Positions 22,954-32,281 of a stretch of DNA of 50,939 nt are shown one piece after another. The first letter of the stretch is position 1. Each line of letters opens with the position of its first letter. The DNA is from Halothece sp964463655 (GTDB lineage Bacteria; Cyanobacteriota; Cyanobacteriia; Cyanobacteriales; Rubidibacteraceae), in assembly GCA_964463655.1 (NCBI GenBank), contig CAYXDG010000017.1, positions 1-50,939 on the forward strand, in the 5' to 3' direction. A model generated the notes under the pieces. The model worked only from the letters and a program-made list of their open reading frames with translations. It had not been told where the DNA came from and searched no databases. A program made the translations under genes and the position numbers.

Positions 22954-24201
22954 ATGGCAAATTCGCAAAATCAACGGGTAGTAGTGACTGGATTGGGGGT
23001 CGTTGCTCCGATCGGAAATAATCTAGAAACCTACTGGGATGCTCTCTTGGCTGGAAAAAATGGGATTGCCCCCATTACCCATTTTGATCCGAGTGAGCAT
23101 AGCAGCCAAATTGCTGGGGAGGTGAAAGGGTTTGATCCCCATGACTATATGGATCGCAAACAAGCCAAACGCATGGATCGATTTGCCCAGTTTGGTTTAG
23201 CCGCAAGTGTCCAAGCGCTGAAAGATGCAGACTTAGAAATCACTGACTTGAATGCGGATCAAGTGGGGGTGATGATTGGGACTGGCATCGGTGGGATTAA
23301 GGTGCTAGAAGACCAGCAAGAAGTTTATCTCACTCGCGGGCCGGGTCGCTGTAGTCCGTTTATGGTTCCGATGATGATTGCTAATATGGCGGCGGGTTTA
23401 ACGGCGATTCATCTGGGAGCAAAAGGACCGAACTCTTGTCCAGTGACCGCTTGTGCTGCTGGCTCGAATGCGGTGGGAGATGCGTTTCGGATTATTCAAC
23501 GAGGAGATGCTCAAGCCATGATTTGTGGCGGTGCTGAAGCGGCGATCACTCCTTTAACATTGGCCGGGTTTGCTTCGGCAAAAGCCCTCTCAACTCGTAA
23601 TGATGATCCAGAACACGCTTGTCGTCCATTTGATCGCGATCGCAATGGATTTATTATTGGGGAAGGGTCTGGTATTTTGATCTTAGAAGCACTCGAACAC
23701 GCGATCGCACGAGGGGCAAAGATTTATGCAGAAGTTGTGGGTTATGGCATGACCTGCGATGCTTACCATATCACTTCTCCCAGCCCTGAAGGGACAGGGG
23801 CAGCGAAGGCGATCGCCCTAGCTCTCAAAGATGCCAAAATCGCTCCAGAAGCCGTGAATTATATCAATGCTCATGGTACTAGCACTCACGCCAATGATGT
23901 TACAGAAACCAAAGCCATGAAAAAGGCTCTGGGAGAAGCTGCATATCACGTGGCGATTAGTTCTACTAAGTCCATGACAGGGCATTTGCTGGGGGGATCA
24001 GGGGGGATCGAAGCGGTTGCCACCGTGATGGCAATCACTAAAAATTACATTCCACCGACGATCAACCTTGAAAACCCAGACCCAGAATGCGATTTAGACT
24101 ATATTCCCAACCAGTCTCGTCAGTTAGTGGTTAACTATGCCCTATCGAACTCTTTTGGCTTCGGTGGACATAACATTACGTTAGCCTTTAAAAAATATTG
24201 A
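22954..24201 (+). CDS. fabF: 3-oxoacyl-[acyl-carrier-protein] synthase II
   Basis: FabF elongates fatty acids by condensing acyl-enzyme with malonyl-ACP. The 415-aa thiolase-fold protein has the complete Cys-His-His set: C167 in TACAAGSN, H307 in NAHGTS, and H344 in KSMTGHLLGGSG with K339. It also has the C-terminal NSFGFGGHN loop. It is probably co-transcribed with acpP. Confidence 0.98.
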   Translation: MANSQNQRVVVTGLGVVAPIGNNLETYWDALLAGKNGIAPITHFDPSEHSSQIAGEVKGFDPHDYMDRKQAKRMDRFAQFGLAASVQALKDADLEITDLNADQVGVMIGTGIGGIKVLEDQQEVYLTRGPGRCSPFMVPMMIANMAAGLTAIHLGAKGPNSCPVTACAAGSNAVGDAFRIIQRGDAQAMICGGAEAAITPLTLAGFASAKALSTRNDDPEHACRPFDRDRNGFIIGEGSGILILEALEHAIARGAKIYAEVVGYGMTCDAYHITSPSPEGTGAAKAIALALKDAKIAPEAVNYINAHGTSTHANDVTETKAMKKALGEAAYHVAISSTKSMTGHLLGGSGGIEAVATVMAITKNYIPPTINLENPDPECDLDYIPNQSRQLVVNYALSNSFGFGGHNITLAFKKY

Positions 24202-24398
24202 TCAGGCTAAATCGGGGTGAAAACCCAATAACGAGCTTGCCTGCATCTCCCACTTTCTGCAAAGATGGAAGAGAATATATGATGGGTGTTGCTCTAGCTT
24301 CTTTGAGGTTTCAGAGAAAACCCATTAAAAAACTTTTCCGTCAGATCAGGTGTCTGCTCTGACCGCAAGCCCGAACTGTAGATAAATAAAAATTCATT

Positions 24399-26417
24399 AT
24401 GGTCGCCACTACTCAATCACTGCAAGAACTTTGCATCAATTCTATTCGCTTTCTAGCGATCGATGCTGTGGAAAAAGCAAACTCAGGACACCCAGGACTG
24501 CCAATGGGTGCTGCGCCAATGGCGTTTGTCCTCTGGGATAAATTTCTACGCTTTAATCCCAAAAATCCTCACTGGTTTAACCGTGATCGGTTTGTTCTCT
24601 CGGCCGGACACGGCTGTATGCTGCACTATGCCCTGCTTTATCTCGCTGGCTATGATAGCGTTAGCTTAGACGATATCAAACAATTCCGTCAGTGGGAATC
24701 CAAAACTCCAGGTCACCCTGAAAACTTTATGACTGAAGGGGTGGAAGTGACCACTGGTCCCCTTGGACAAGGGATTTCTAATGGAGTTGGTCTCGCGATC
24801 GCAGAAGCTCATTTAGCAGCCCGTTTCAATAAACCTGATTGCCAGATTGTCGATCACTATACTTATGTAATTTGTAGTGATGGCGATTTAATGGAAGGGG
24901 TTTCTAATGAAGCCTGTTCTCTGGCAGGACACCTTGGGTTAGGTAAATTAATTGCCCTTTATGATGATAATCACATCTCTATTGATGGGGAAACTGAGCT
25001 TTCCTTCACCGAAGATCGGATGAAGCGCTATGAAGCTCTTGGTTGGCACGTCCAAACCATTGAGGATGGAAATACGGACTTAGAAGGCTTAGAAAATGCG
25101 ATCGCACAAGCAAAAGCAGTCACCGATAAACCTTCAATCATTGGTGTCAGAACGATCATCGGATTTGGCTCTCCGAATAAAGCCAACAGCCATGATGTTC
25201 ACGGTGCGGCCCTCGGTAAAGACGAAGTCGCTGCTACTCGCGAAAAACTCGGTTGGCAATATGGTGAGTTTGAAGTGCCTGAAGATGCTTTAAGCCATTT
25301 CCGTAAAGCAGTCGATCGCGGCGCACAATCTGAACAAGAATGGAATCAGCTTCTTGAGCAATACAAGAGCAAATATCCTGAAGACGCGACAAACTTCGAG
25401 CAACTGATTAGCGGTCAACTACCAGCCGATTGGGAATCCGCGCTCCCCACATACACCCCTGATGATAAAGCTGATGCCACTCGTAACCACTCTGGGGTAA
25501 CTTTAAACACTCTGTCTCCAGTCTTACCTGGTTTATTGGGTGGCTCTGCTGACCTTGCGCCTTCTAACAAAACCTATGTTAAATCCAGTGGCGACTTCCA
25601 AAAAGGACAATACGAAAATCGTAACTTCCGTTTTGGTGTTCGAGAACACGGCATGGGAGCGATTTGTAACGCGATCGCACTGCACAACTCGGGTCTAATT
25701 CCCTATGGCGCAACTTTCCTCATCTTCACTGACTATATGCGCGGTGCGCTTCGTCTCTCGGCACTCTCTCGCGCTGGCGTGATTTGGGTCATGACTCACG
25801 ACTCGATCGGGGTGGGAGAAGATGGGCCCACTCACCAACCCATCGAGCAAATCGCTTCCTTACGGGCGATTCCTAACTTAGCGGTTTTCCGTCCCGCAGA
25901 TGGCAATGAAACCTCTGGCGCTTACAAAGTGGCTGTTGAACGTGCAACCGCCAGTGTTGCTTCACCCACCCTCCTCTGTCTCTCTCGTCAAAAACTCCCT
26001 AACTTAGTAGGAAGTTCCATTGAAAATGCAGCCAAAGGCGGTTATGTTCTCTCTGACAGCGAAGGGACACCTGATTTAATCTTGATTGGCACAGGTAGCG
26101 AAGTTGAACTTTGTGTCAATGCAGCCGAACAATTCCGTCAAGAAGGCCAAAAAGTCCGTGTGGTTTCTCTTCCCAGTTGGGAGCTTTTTGAAGCCCAAGA
26201 CGAAGCCTATAAAGAGTCTGTATTGCCCAAAGCAGTGACCAAACGAGTTGCTGTCGAAGCGGGAACAACTTTTGGTTGGTGTCGCTATGTTGGCGCTGAA
26301 GGCGCTGTTATTGGCATCGATCACTTTGGCGCTTCTTCTCCTGGCCCAGTGGCAATGAAAAACTTCGGTTTTACAACTGAAAACGTTGTTGAAATTGCTA
26401 AAAAAGTCTTAGGTTAA
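24399..26417 (+). CDS. tkt: Transketolase
   Basis: This thiamine-diphosphate enzyme of the Calvin cycle and pentose-phosphate pathway moves two-carbon units between sugar phosphates. The 672-aa protein has SAGHGCMLHYALLYLAGYD, the cofactor motif GDGDLMEGVSNEACSLAGHL (preceded by CS), and the second-domain block REHGMGAICNAIALH. The C-terminal domain includes SLPSWELFEAQ. Length is normal. The acpP-fabF-tkt order is conserved in other cyanobacteria. The 197-base gap before it suggests its own promoter. Confidence 0.98.
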   Translation: MVATTQSLQELCINSIRFLAIDAVEKANSGHPGLPMGAAPMAFVLWDKFLRFNPKNPHWFNRDRFVLSAGHGCMLHYALLYLAGYDSVSLDDIKQFRQWESKTPGHPENFMTEGVEVTTGPLGQGISNGVGLAIAEAHLAARFNKPDCQIVDHYTYVICSDGDLMEGVSNEACSLAGHLGLGKLIALYDDNHISIDGETELSFTEDRMKRYEALGWHVQTIEDGNTDLEGLENAIAQAKAVTDKPSIIGVRTIIGFGSPNKANSHDVHGAALGKDEVAATREKLGWQYGEFEVPEDALSHFRKAVDRGAQSEQEWNQLLEQYKSKYPEDATNFEQLISGQLPADWESALPTYTPDDKADATRNHSGVTLNTLSPVLPGLLGGSADLAPSNKTYVKSSGDFQKGQYENRNFRFGVREHGMGAICNAIALHNSGLIPYGATFLIFTDYMRGALRLSALSRAGVIWVMTHDSIGVGEDGPTHQPIEQIASLRAIPNLAVFRPADGNETSGAYKVAVERATASVASPTLLCLSRQKLPNLVGSSIENAAKGGYVLSDSEGTPDLILIGTGSEVELCVNAAEQFRQEGQKVRVVSLPSWELFEAQDEAYKESVLPKAVTKRVAVEAGTTFGWCRYVGAEGAVIGIDHFGASSPGPVAMKNFGFTTENVVEIAKKVLG

Positions 26418-26439
26418 TCTCATGACTTAAGAGTAGTGG

Positions 26440-26467
26440 GGTGGGCTTCGACTTCGCTCAGCCCACC
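26440..26467. terminator. GGTGGGCT hairpin after tkt
   Basis: A perfect 8-bp stem, GGTGGGCT / AGCCCACC, encloses the 12-base loop TCGACTTCGCTC. It begins 22 bases after the tkt stop. No T-run follows. It may end or stabilise the tkt transcript and is related to the hairpin 30 bases further on. Confidence 0.5.
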
Positions 26468-26496
26468 TAATCAGCAAGATATCACTAAACTCGTAG

Positions 26497-26513
26497 GGTG
26501 GGCATTGCCCACC
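26497..26513. terminator. GGTGGGC-ATT-GCCCACC hairpin followed by T-run
   Basis: A 7-bp perfect stem with a 3-base loop is followed by TTTTCCC. It is the same repeat as at 17607-17623 and 33507-33523. With its T-run this copy could act as a rho-independent terminator on the plus strand. Confidence 0.6.
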
Positions 26514-26903
26514 TTTTCCCAATTAGAATGTTGGGTTTCCCGTGGATACGTTGACGAGTTATCATGTTAAGGTAGAAAAGTCAAGTTTTCGTTACCATTC
26601 GTTAAACTCTCTTGATCGAAACTTTTTCTTTGCCTTAGTCTTCTCAATGGCTAATGATTGCTTGCTTGAACGAAAGTATCTGCTTTTGAGTCTTCGATGT
26701 GAAAGTTGAGACACAGAAAGCACCCATACTGTTTAGCATAAATAAATCGCACATTCTTGTCAAGGGCGATCGACCTGAAAGCTACCTTTCTCGTTCACTG
26801 TTAAGAAACATGAAGTTGCCTGAACGATAGAGAATCGCTATGTTTGGTTAGAAAGAATTCATTAAAACTTATCAAAAGGAGCAAGAGCGATCGCAATTTG
26901 TTC

Positions 26904-28202
26904 TTAATTCAGATTAGAAGAAAGAGCACTCAAACGCACAGTTTCCCCCGAGGTGAGAGGACGACTGCTGCGGAGGATGTAAGGAGTTTCTGGGGAGAGT
27001 CCAGAGAGGATTTCCACTTGGTTGTTAGCTCGATCGCCCAGTTGAACGGTTTTCGCCTCAACCGTTGGCGGGTCTGTGGCAGGATTCAAAATAAAGACAG
27101 TGGCTGTCTGATTTTCAGTTTCACCTTGGAGCGCGGATTCTGGAATCACCACTTGTTCTGCTGCTTGACGGGGAAAGGTGACTCTTGCGAGTAAACCACT
27201 GCCAATGCGTCCATCAGGATTAGGTAAAGTGACTTCAACTGGAACTTGTCGCGTGTCTGGGTTGGCTGCGGGAGAAATGCGAGTCACTTGACCTGAATAA
27301 GATTGTTCTGGAAAGGCATCTAATTGAACCGTTACTGATTGTCCAAGACGAATCTCTCCTAACGCCAATTCTGAGACATTAACTCTTACTTTCACCTTGC
27401 GAAAATCTCCTAGCATCAGGACTTCATCCCCTGGCTCGATCAGGTTACCAGGATCACTCACTCGTTCTAAGACAACTGCTGACATGGGAGATGGGAGGGT
27501 ACTATAGGAAAGACGTTCTTGGTTTTGAGCAATAATTGATCGCTGGACTTGCACTTGTTCTTGTGCGGTGACTAAAGCATCTTGTTCAATCTTAATTTGT
27601 TCTCGCGCCGCACTGACTTGTTTTTGGGCGACAATGGCTTCAGTTTCGGCTGCTTCTGCTTCTTGTTGGGCGATCGCGCCTTCTTTAGCTAGCATAGCAA
27701 AGCGTTCTGCATCTGCTTGGGCTTGTTGGGCTTGCGCTTGTGCTTGTTCTAGCTGAATTCTAGCATTAGTAATGCTGTTGCGCGATCGATTCACTTGTGC
27801 GATGCGACTGGCTAACTCAGCTTCTGCTTCAGCAATGTCAGTTTTGAGGAGGGTATCATTTAGCTGTGCCAAGACTTGTCCCTCTGTCACCCGATCACCC
27901 ACATCAACTGTTAGAGATTGCAGTTGACCTTGGACTTGGGAACGCAGAGAAACCACTTGTTGGGGAGTGGTATTCCCTTTATAGGTGAGGGGGTTTTTGA
28001 GAAGTTGCTGTTGCGCGATCGCTGTTTCTACCTTGACTGGAGCAGTTATTTGATTCCGTGTTTCGGGTTGTGCTTCTACTGAGGTGGAAAATGGGTTTTC
28101 ACATCCAGTCAAGCTACAAATCAGGAAACCTCCCAGCAAGAAGACAGTAATTTTAGATGGACGATTCAAAAACACCAAAGAAGAACCTTTTTGACAAGCC
28201 AT
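26904..28202 (-). CDS. Efflux periplasmic adaptor (membrane-fusion) lipoprotein
   Basis: The 432-aa protein is an HlyD/AcrA-type adaptor linking an inner-membrane pump to an outer-membrane channel. An N-terminal hydrophobic segment ends in the lipobox SLTGC, with C34 as lipid attachment site. A biotinyl-lipoyl half-motif (SLTVDVGDRVTEGQVLAQLN) flanks a long Ala/Gln/Glu coiled coil at about 110-220. Beta-barrel and membrane-proximal domains follow (SPAANPDTRQVPVEVTLPNP). No RND pump gene is adjacent. An MFS exporter is transcribed divergently 242 bases away. Confidence 0.9.
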   Translation of the reverse strand: MACQKGSSLVFLNRPSKITVFLLGGFLICSLTGCENPFSTSVEAQPETRNQITAPVKVETAIAQQQLLKNPLTYKGNTTPQQVVSLRSQVQGQLQSLTVDVGDRVTEGQVLAQLNDTLLKTDIAEAEAELASRIAQVNRSRNSITNARIQLEQAQAQAQQAQADAERFAMLAKEGAIAQQEAEAAETEAIVAQKQVSAAREQIKIEQDALVTAQEQVQVQRSIIAQNQERLSYSTLPSPMSAVVLERVSDPGNLIEPGDEVLMLGDFRKVKVRVNVSELALGEIRLGQSVTVQLDAFPEQSYSGQVTRISPAANPDTRQVPVEVTLPNPDGRIGSGLLARVTFPRQAAEQVVIPESALQGETENQTATVFILNPATDPPTVEAKTVQLGDRANNQVEILSGLSPETPYILRSSRPLTSGETVRLSALSSNLN

Positions 28203-28219
28203 TTGCGAGAGAGGATTAA

Positions 28220-28239
28220 TAAACTTAACAATTAGTTTA
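28220..28239. promoter_or_regulatory. Possible operator before the efflux adaptor gene
   Basis: TAAACT and AGTTTA form an inverted repeat around 8 bases and overlap a minus-strand -10-like TATAAA (28241-28236), 18 bases before the start codon. The 9-mer ATTAGTTTA found here recurs in reverse in the palindrome TTAGTAAACTAA at 28401-28412, before the divergent MFS gene. A shared regulator is an inference. Confidence 0.3.
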
Positions 28240-28444
28240 TAGTGTAACGAGTCTTCATATTACTTTCCCAAGAGAGACGCTGCGGACAAGGAAACAGAGA
28301 ACAGATGCACTTATTTATAAAAACCCTAGCTACAACTTATCTGTGTCTGGAGTTGCTTAATTTTAATATCCCTCGCAGTGGATGACAAAGAATGTTAAGA
28401 TTAGTAAACTAATAGCAAACAGTTTCCTATAGGGAGCAACCCCC

Positions 28445-29683
28445 GTGAATGTGCTAAAAACCCTCACTCCAGCCCAAATTAAGAACCTAGCAATATTGGC
28501 GTTATCAGGTTTATTATTTTGGATAAGCCTAACGAGCCTTTTACCAACCCTACCTGCTTATATTGCTGATCTCGGTGGAAGTAGTCATCAAGTGGGTTTG
28601 GTGATGGGAAGTTTTGCGATCGGGTTGCTATTATTTCGCGCTCAACTGGGACGCATTTCAGACCAGCGGAGTCGCAAACTGGTTGTGATCATTGGGACAT
28701 TTGTAGTCGGGACAGCACCCTTGGGATATCTGCTCGTAGATTCCATTCCTTTGCTAATAGCGTTTCGGGCGTTTCATGGGATTAGTATTGCGGCCTTTAC
28801 CACTGGATATAGTACCTTAGTCGTCGATTGGTCACCGCCTGAAAAGCGCGGAGAATTGATTGGTTATATGAGTTTGGTTGTTCCTATTGGGTTAGCTGTC
28901 GGACCTGCTTTAGGGGGCTATTTACAAGTGAGTGCGGGTTATGAGACATTATTCATCGTCTCGGCGACAGCAGGGTATTTGGGTTTATTATGCGCGAGTC
29001 AGGTAACAGAAGTGAGAGAGGAATCTAATCAGGAGAAAGAAAGCGCCGAGAAACCCCAAGCAAGTTTTTGGGAAATCATCCTCAGTCCTCGTATTCGTAC
29101 CCCAGCCACAGTCTTGTTTATTGTTGGCTTAGTGTTCGGGACATTAACGACTTTTCTCCCTCTGTATGTGCGAGAATTAGGGATTGCTTTAAATCCAGGG
29201 TTATATTACACTGCTTCTGCGATCGCCAGTTTTACGATGCGGATTTTTATTGGGAAAGCCTCTGACTATTATGGTCGCGGAATCTTTATTACGATGAGTC
29301 TGACCCTCTACACCGTCGCCATGTTTTTACTAGCCACAGCTAATACCCCTGTAGAATTTTTAATGGCTGCGATCGCCCAAGGCGCTGGGGGGGGTACACT
29401 GATTCCAATGATGATTGCGTTAATGTCCGATCGCTCATCCAACAATGAACGAGGACGCATTTACGCTCTCTCGATTGGGGGGTTTGACCTTGGAATCGCC
29501 CTAGCAGGTCCTGGTTTAGGTTATTTAGCGGAATTATTAGGCTATCGCGGTTTGTTTCAAATGGGGGTCATCTTGGCTGCATTAGCGTTGCTGGTTTTTC
29601 TGACGCGATCGAGCAAAAGTGTCTATCATTCGCTGCGTTTCGCTACAGGAAGAGAAAAGGATGCTTATGCAATTAATAATTAA
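28445..29683 (+). CDS. MFS transporter
   Basis: The 412-aa protein has about twelve hydrophobic segments in two halves joined by a charged loop (about 185-205, rich in Glu). The loop between helices 2 and 3 reads GRISDQRSRKLVVIIG, the family's signature, and there is a matching GKASDYYGRG in the second half. The closest family is the drug:H+ antiporters. The start is GTG at 28445, with a GGGAG 9 bases before it. It is divergent from the adaptor gene, and the pair probably forms one efflux unit, although adaptors of the AcrA type usually serve RND pumps. Confidence 0.85.
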   Translation: MNVLKTLTPAQIKNLAILALSGLLFWISLTSLLPTLPAYIADLGGSSHQVGLVMGSFAIGLLLFRAQLGRISDQRSRKLVVIIGTFVVGTAPLGYLLVDSIPLLIAFRAFHGISIAAFTTGYSTLVVDWSPPEKRGELIGYMSLVVPIGLAVGPALGGYLQVSAGYETLFIVSATAGYLGLLCASQVTEVREESNQEKESAEKPQASFWEIILSPRIRTPATVLFIVGLVFGTLTTFLPLYVRELGIALNPGLYYTASAIASFTMRIFIGKASDYYGRGIFITMSLTLYTVAMFLLATANTPVEFLMAAIAQGAGGGTLIPMMIALMSDRSSNNERGRIYALSIGGFDLGIALAGPGLGYLAELLGYRGLFQMGVILAALALLVFLTRSSKSVYHSLRFATGREKDAYAINN

Positions 29684-29688
29684 TGATA

Positions 29689-29789
29689 TTAATTAGGGTC
29701 TGCTGAACTAAGCTGAAACATTTACCATAAGGGTTTCCCTGTTCCCTAAACACACCGATCAATGGACTTATTTCTAAGACCCTAATTAA
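29689..29789. mobile_element. 101-bp MITE-like inverted-repeat element
   Basis: The ends are a perfect 13-bp inverted repeat (TTAATTAGGGTCT at 29689-29701, AGACCCTAATTAA at 29777-29789). The left end continues GCTGAA, as do the ends of the IS remnant at 46762-47841 (TAATTAGGGTTTGCTGAA), so this is probably a short non-autonomous relative. The stop codon of the HEAT-repeat gene (29782-29784) lies inside the right repeat. In the plus direction the pairing could also act as a terminator for the MFS gene. Confidence 0.6.
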
Positions 29790-30549
29790 AAATTTCGTCC
29801 AACTCTTCAATCATCTGTAACCCTCGTGGATCGCCCAGTTTCAACAAGGATGCTTTTGCGTCTTCTTTCACCCCAAAATCTTCATCCTCCACATAAGCCT
29901 CAATTAACGCATCCACTGCCGTTGCATAAACAACATTAGAAGGTAACTCTGCACATAGTTGTCCTAATGTCCAAGCACAATTACTTCGTACCGCAGCAAT
30001 CCGATCTTTTCGCAAGCCTTCAATAATTGGGGGAATGGCAGGGATAATATCCTCATAGTTTAATTTTCCCACATGAGTTAGGGCGCTCGCCGCCCAAAGA
30101 CGCACCGCGGAGATATCCGTTGCTAACCCATGAAGCAGAGGAGGAATTGAACGACGATCGCGTGAGTTTCCTAACGCCCAAACGACTCCTTTTCGCACAT
30201 AGCCATTCCAATCGGTTGCTAACTGTTTGATGAGAGGTGCGACCGCATCAGAATGAGGATTACGACCTAACGCATAAGCAGCGCTGACACGCACCAACGG
30301 ACAGACATCCTTCAACAGTGCAATTAGAAAGGGAACGGCGCGATCGTCTTCCAATTCACAAAAAGCACGAGCCGCTAACATCCGTTGCGCTGCTTCACTC
30401 GACATTAGCAAAGGAAGCATTTCCTCTGGGTCAAGGGGAGGAGAGGAGTCTTCTTCCACTGCTTCCATCTGATCTAGGGGGCTGTCTTCAGAAAAGTCAG
30501 CACCTGCATCTAGTAGGGAAAGGTCGTCTTCATCATACATATCTGTCAA
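29782..30549 (-). CDS. HEAT-repeat protein
   Basis: The 255-aa protein has an acidic N-terminal 45 residues followed by about five HEAT/PBS-lyase-type repeats (for example VRVSAAYALGRN, then YVRKGVVWALGNSRDRRSIP, and VRSNCAWTLGQL). These proteins are scaffolds. The same repeats occur in phycobilin lyases and NblB, but no lyase-specific residue set is visible. The last codons lie in the MITE-like repeat, so the C-terminus may have been set by that insertion. It is the last gene of a minus-strand run. Confidence 0.85.
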   Translation of the reverse strand: MTDMYDEDDLSLLDAGADFSEDSPLDQMEAVEEDSSPPLDPEEMLPLLMSSEAAQRMLAARAFCELEDDRAVPFLIALLKDVCPLVRVSAAYALGRNPHSDAVAPLIKQLATDWNGYVRKGVVWALGNSRDRRSIPPLLHGLATDISAVRLWAASALTHVGKLNYEDIIPAIPPIIEGLRKDRIAAVRSNCAWTLGQLCAELPSNVVYATAVDALIEAYVEDEDFGVKEDAKASLLKLGDPRGLQMIEELDEIFN

Positions 30550-30582
30550 CTTATCACAATTGTCCCGCTAATGCAATCTTGC

Positions 30583-31092
30583 TCATCCCTGAAACTGTTC
30601 TCGGATGCTTTCCACACGACTGCGGTTGACTCCTAAGTCTGATTCTCCTAAGCGAGAGGCAGAACGAACATGAATAATCGGGTTTTCGGGGTCAACATAA
30701 AATTCGACATCATCAACGAAGCCCATAATCCGACTGGTATATTGTGCATATATGTAATCATTGCTGGCTGCTATGACCTTGGCATTTTCTGTGTTTTGTA
30801 TTATTTCCGTAAGTTGATTCAAAGCTACTTTTTGAGATGATTCATATTTTAGGGGTTTGATTTGATGAGTAACATCTTTGCTTTGACTGGAAACACAATT
30901 GGGCGTTTGGGGACATTTAGCCAGTTTTCCCTCTTTGACTCCTAAGTTTTTGGGTTGTTCTCCTGAAAACGAGAAAATACTAGCCACTTCTAAAGAAGAA
31001 GCATCCGCGAAGGTGGTTACTGGGTTAGTGAAACCAATGCCAACCAAGACAGCAATCATGATCAAGAGAGTATGGAAGAAGCGAAGCATCAT
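30583..31092 (-). CDS. DUF1499 family exported protein
   Basis: The 169-aa protein has an N-terminal hydrophobic segment (TLLIMIAVLVGIGF) and an Ala-Asp-Ala cleavage-like site near residue 31. The DUF1499 core follows: KLAKCPQTPNCVSSQSKDVT near residue 60, then YIYAQYTSRIMGFVDDVEF and the C-terminal HVRSASRLGESDLGVNRSRV. The paired cysteines and serine of CPQTPNCVSS are the family hallmark. Function is unknown, but the site is likely periplasmic or lumenal. Confidence 0.85.
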   Translation of the reverse strand: MMLRFFHTLLIMIAVLVGIGFTNPVTTFADASSLEVASIFSFSGEQPKNLGVKEGKLAKCPQTPNCVSSQSKDVTHQIKPLKYESSQKVALNQLTEIIQNTENAKVIAASNDYIYAQYTSRIMGFVDDVEFYVDPENPIIHVRSASRLGESDLGVNRSRVESIREQFQG

Positions 31093-31129
31093 AGCTTAAT
31101 CTAGAACAATGAGAAGGACTTCCCTTATT

Positions 31130-32272
31130 TTAATTGGCTGATCGAAAGAGTAACCACCCACCAATTGCCAAGCCTAAAAGGTTAGGAATCCAAGCAGCTA
31201 GAAAAGGGGAGAGCAGACCCACCTGCCCGATCGCGCCTGTAATAAATGCTAGCAGATAGTAGCCAAAGATAATCAAAACACTAATGCCAAAACTGGTTGC
31301 GCGTCCAGTTTGTTGGGGTTTTGTTCCTAATGTAGCGCCCACGATTCCAAAGACTAAACAAACAAACGGGAAAGATATTTTCTGTTGAATGCGAACTTTT
31401 AGTTCTCTTAGTTTATCATCATCACTGGTGGCTCTAACGAGTTCAAGATAGTCCATTGCTTGTGCAAGATTCATTTCCCCATAATCGCGCGATCGCTTGG
31501 TTAAATCAAGGGGAGTCCTTGGCAAGTTTAAAACTTTATGTTCAAATTGAATGACATTGTTATAAGACGCATCAGGGGCAATTAAATAATTTGTACCATG
31601 ATAAAAATCCCATTGATTTAATTTTGGATTCCAAGTTGCTGACTGAGCGTTAATAATCTGACTAACATTTCCCCGCGTGCGATCAATAACGGTTAATCCC
31701 TGCATTTCTTCCCCATTAAATTGTTCCGCATAAAATAAACGCACTAAAATTTCTCTTTCTTCCCCATTCGGTTCTTCAATGTCATCATAATCTGTATAGA
31801 GAATATTGGCTTGTCGAAAAGGGGGTTTTTCTCCTTTCAACGCACGTTCTAAAGTCATCCTTGCTTGATAGCTTGCTGTGGGGACTAAAGACTCATTAAA
31901 AGCAAAGGTAATTCCCGTAACAAATAAACTCATAATTAACGCTGGAATTGCGAGTCGATAGACACTAATTCCCACACTGCGAAAGGCAATAATTTCGCTA
32001 TCACTGGATAAACGGCTATAAGTCATCAGCGTCGCTAAGAGAGTTGACATGGGAAATGCAAGCACAATAAATTCTGGCATTCTTAATAGGAAAACTTTCA
32101 TTGCGATCGCGATCGATAATCCAGATTCTGCCACTTGTCGAACTAGCTCAAATACAGTCCCCACCGACAAACCAATGGACGCAAATGCACCGACTCCAAA
32201 GACAAAAGGGAGAATTAATTCTCGCAGTAAATAGCGGTCTAAAACGGGAAAATTAATTGATTTAATCATCAT
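31130..32272 (-). CDS. LptF/LptG-type permease
   Basis: The 380-aa protein belongs to the YjgP/YjgQ (LptF/LptG) family, membrane parts of the ABC exporter that lifts lipopolysaccharide to the outer membrane. It has three N-terminal helices, with LDRYLLRELILPFVFGVGAF and AFPMSTLLATLMTYSRLSSD containing the coupling helix and SEIIAFRS. A periplasmic domain (about 120-280) and three C-terminal helices follow. Cyanobacteria usually encode a single such gene. The partner ATPase LptB is not nearby. Confidence 0.88.
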   Translation of the reverse strand: MMIKSINFPVLDRYLLRELILPFVFGVGAFASIGLSVGTVFELVRQVAESGLSIAIAMKVFLLRMPEFIVLAFPMSTLLATLMTYSRLSSDSEIIAFRSVGISVYRLAIPALIMSLFVTGITFAFNESLVPTASYQARMTLERALKGEKPPFRQANILYTDYDDIEEPNGEEREILVRLFYAEQFNGEEMQGLTVIDRTRGNVSQIINAQSATWNPKLNQWDFYHGTNYLIAPDASYNNVIQFEHKVLNLPRTPLDLTKRSRDYGEMNLAQAMDYLELVRATSDDDKLRELKVRIQQKISFPFVCLVFGIVGATLGTKPQQTGRATSFGISVLIIFGYYLLAFITGAIGQVGLLSPFLAAWIPNLLGLAIGGWLLFRSAN

Positions 32273-32281
32273 AACTCATAG

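Larger units (their letters stand above)
26418..26903. other. Intergenic region between convergent tkt and efflux gene
   Basis: The first 100 bases hold two hairpins of the GGTGGGC family, listed separately. The remaining 390 bases contain no open frame, tRNA or recognisable RNA motif that I can support, only scattered AT-rich sequence and two GCGATCGM-type sites. Confidence 0.5.
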
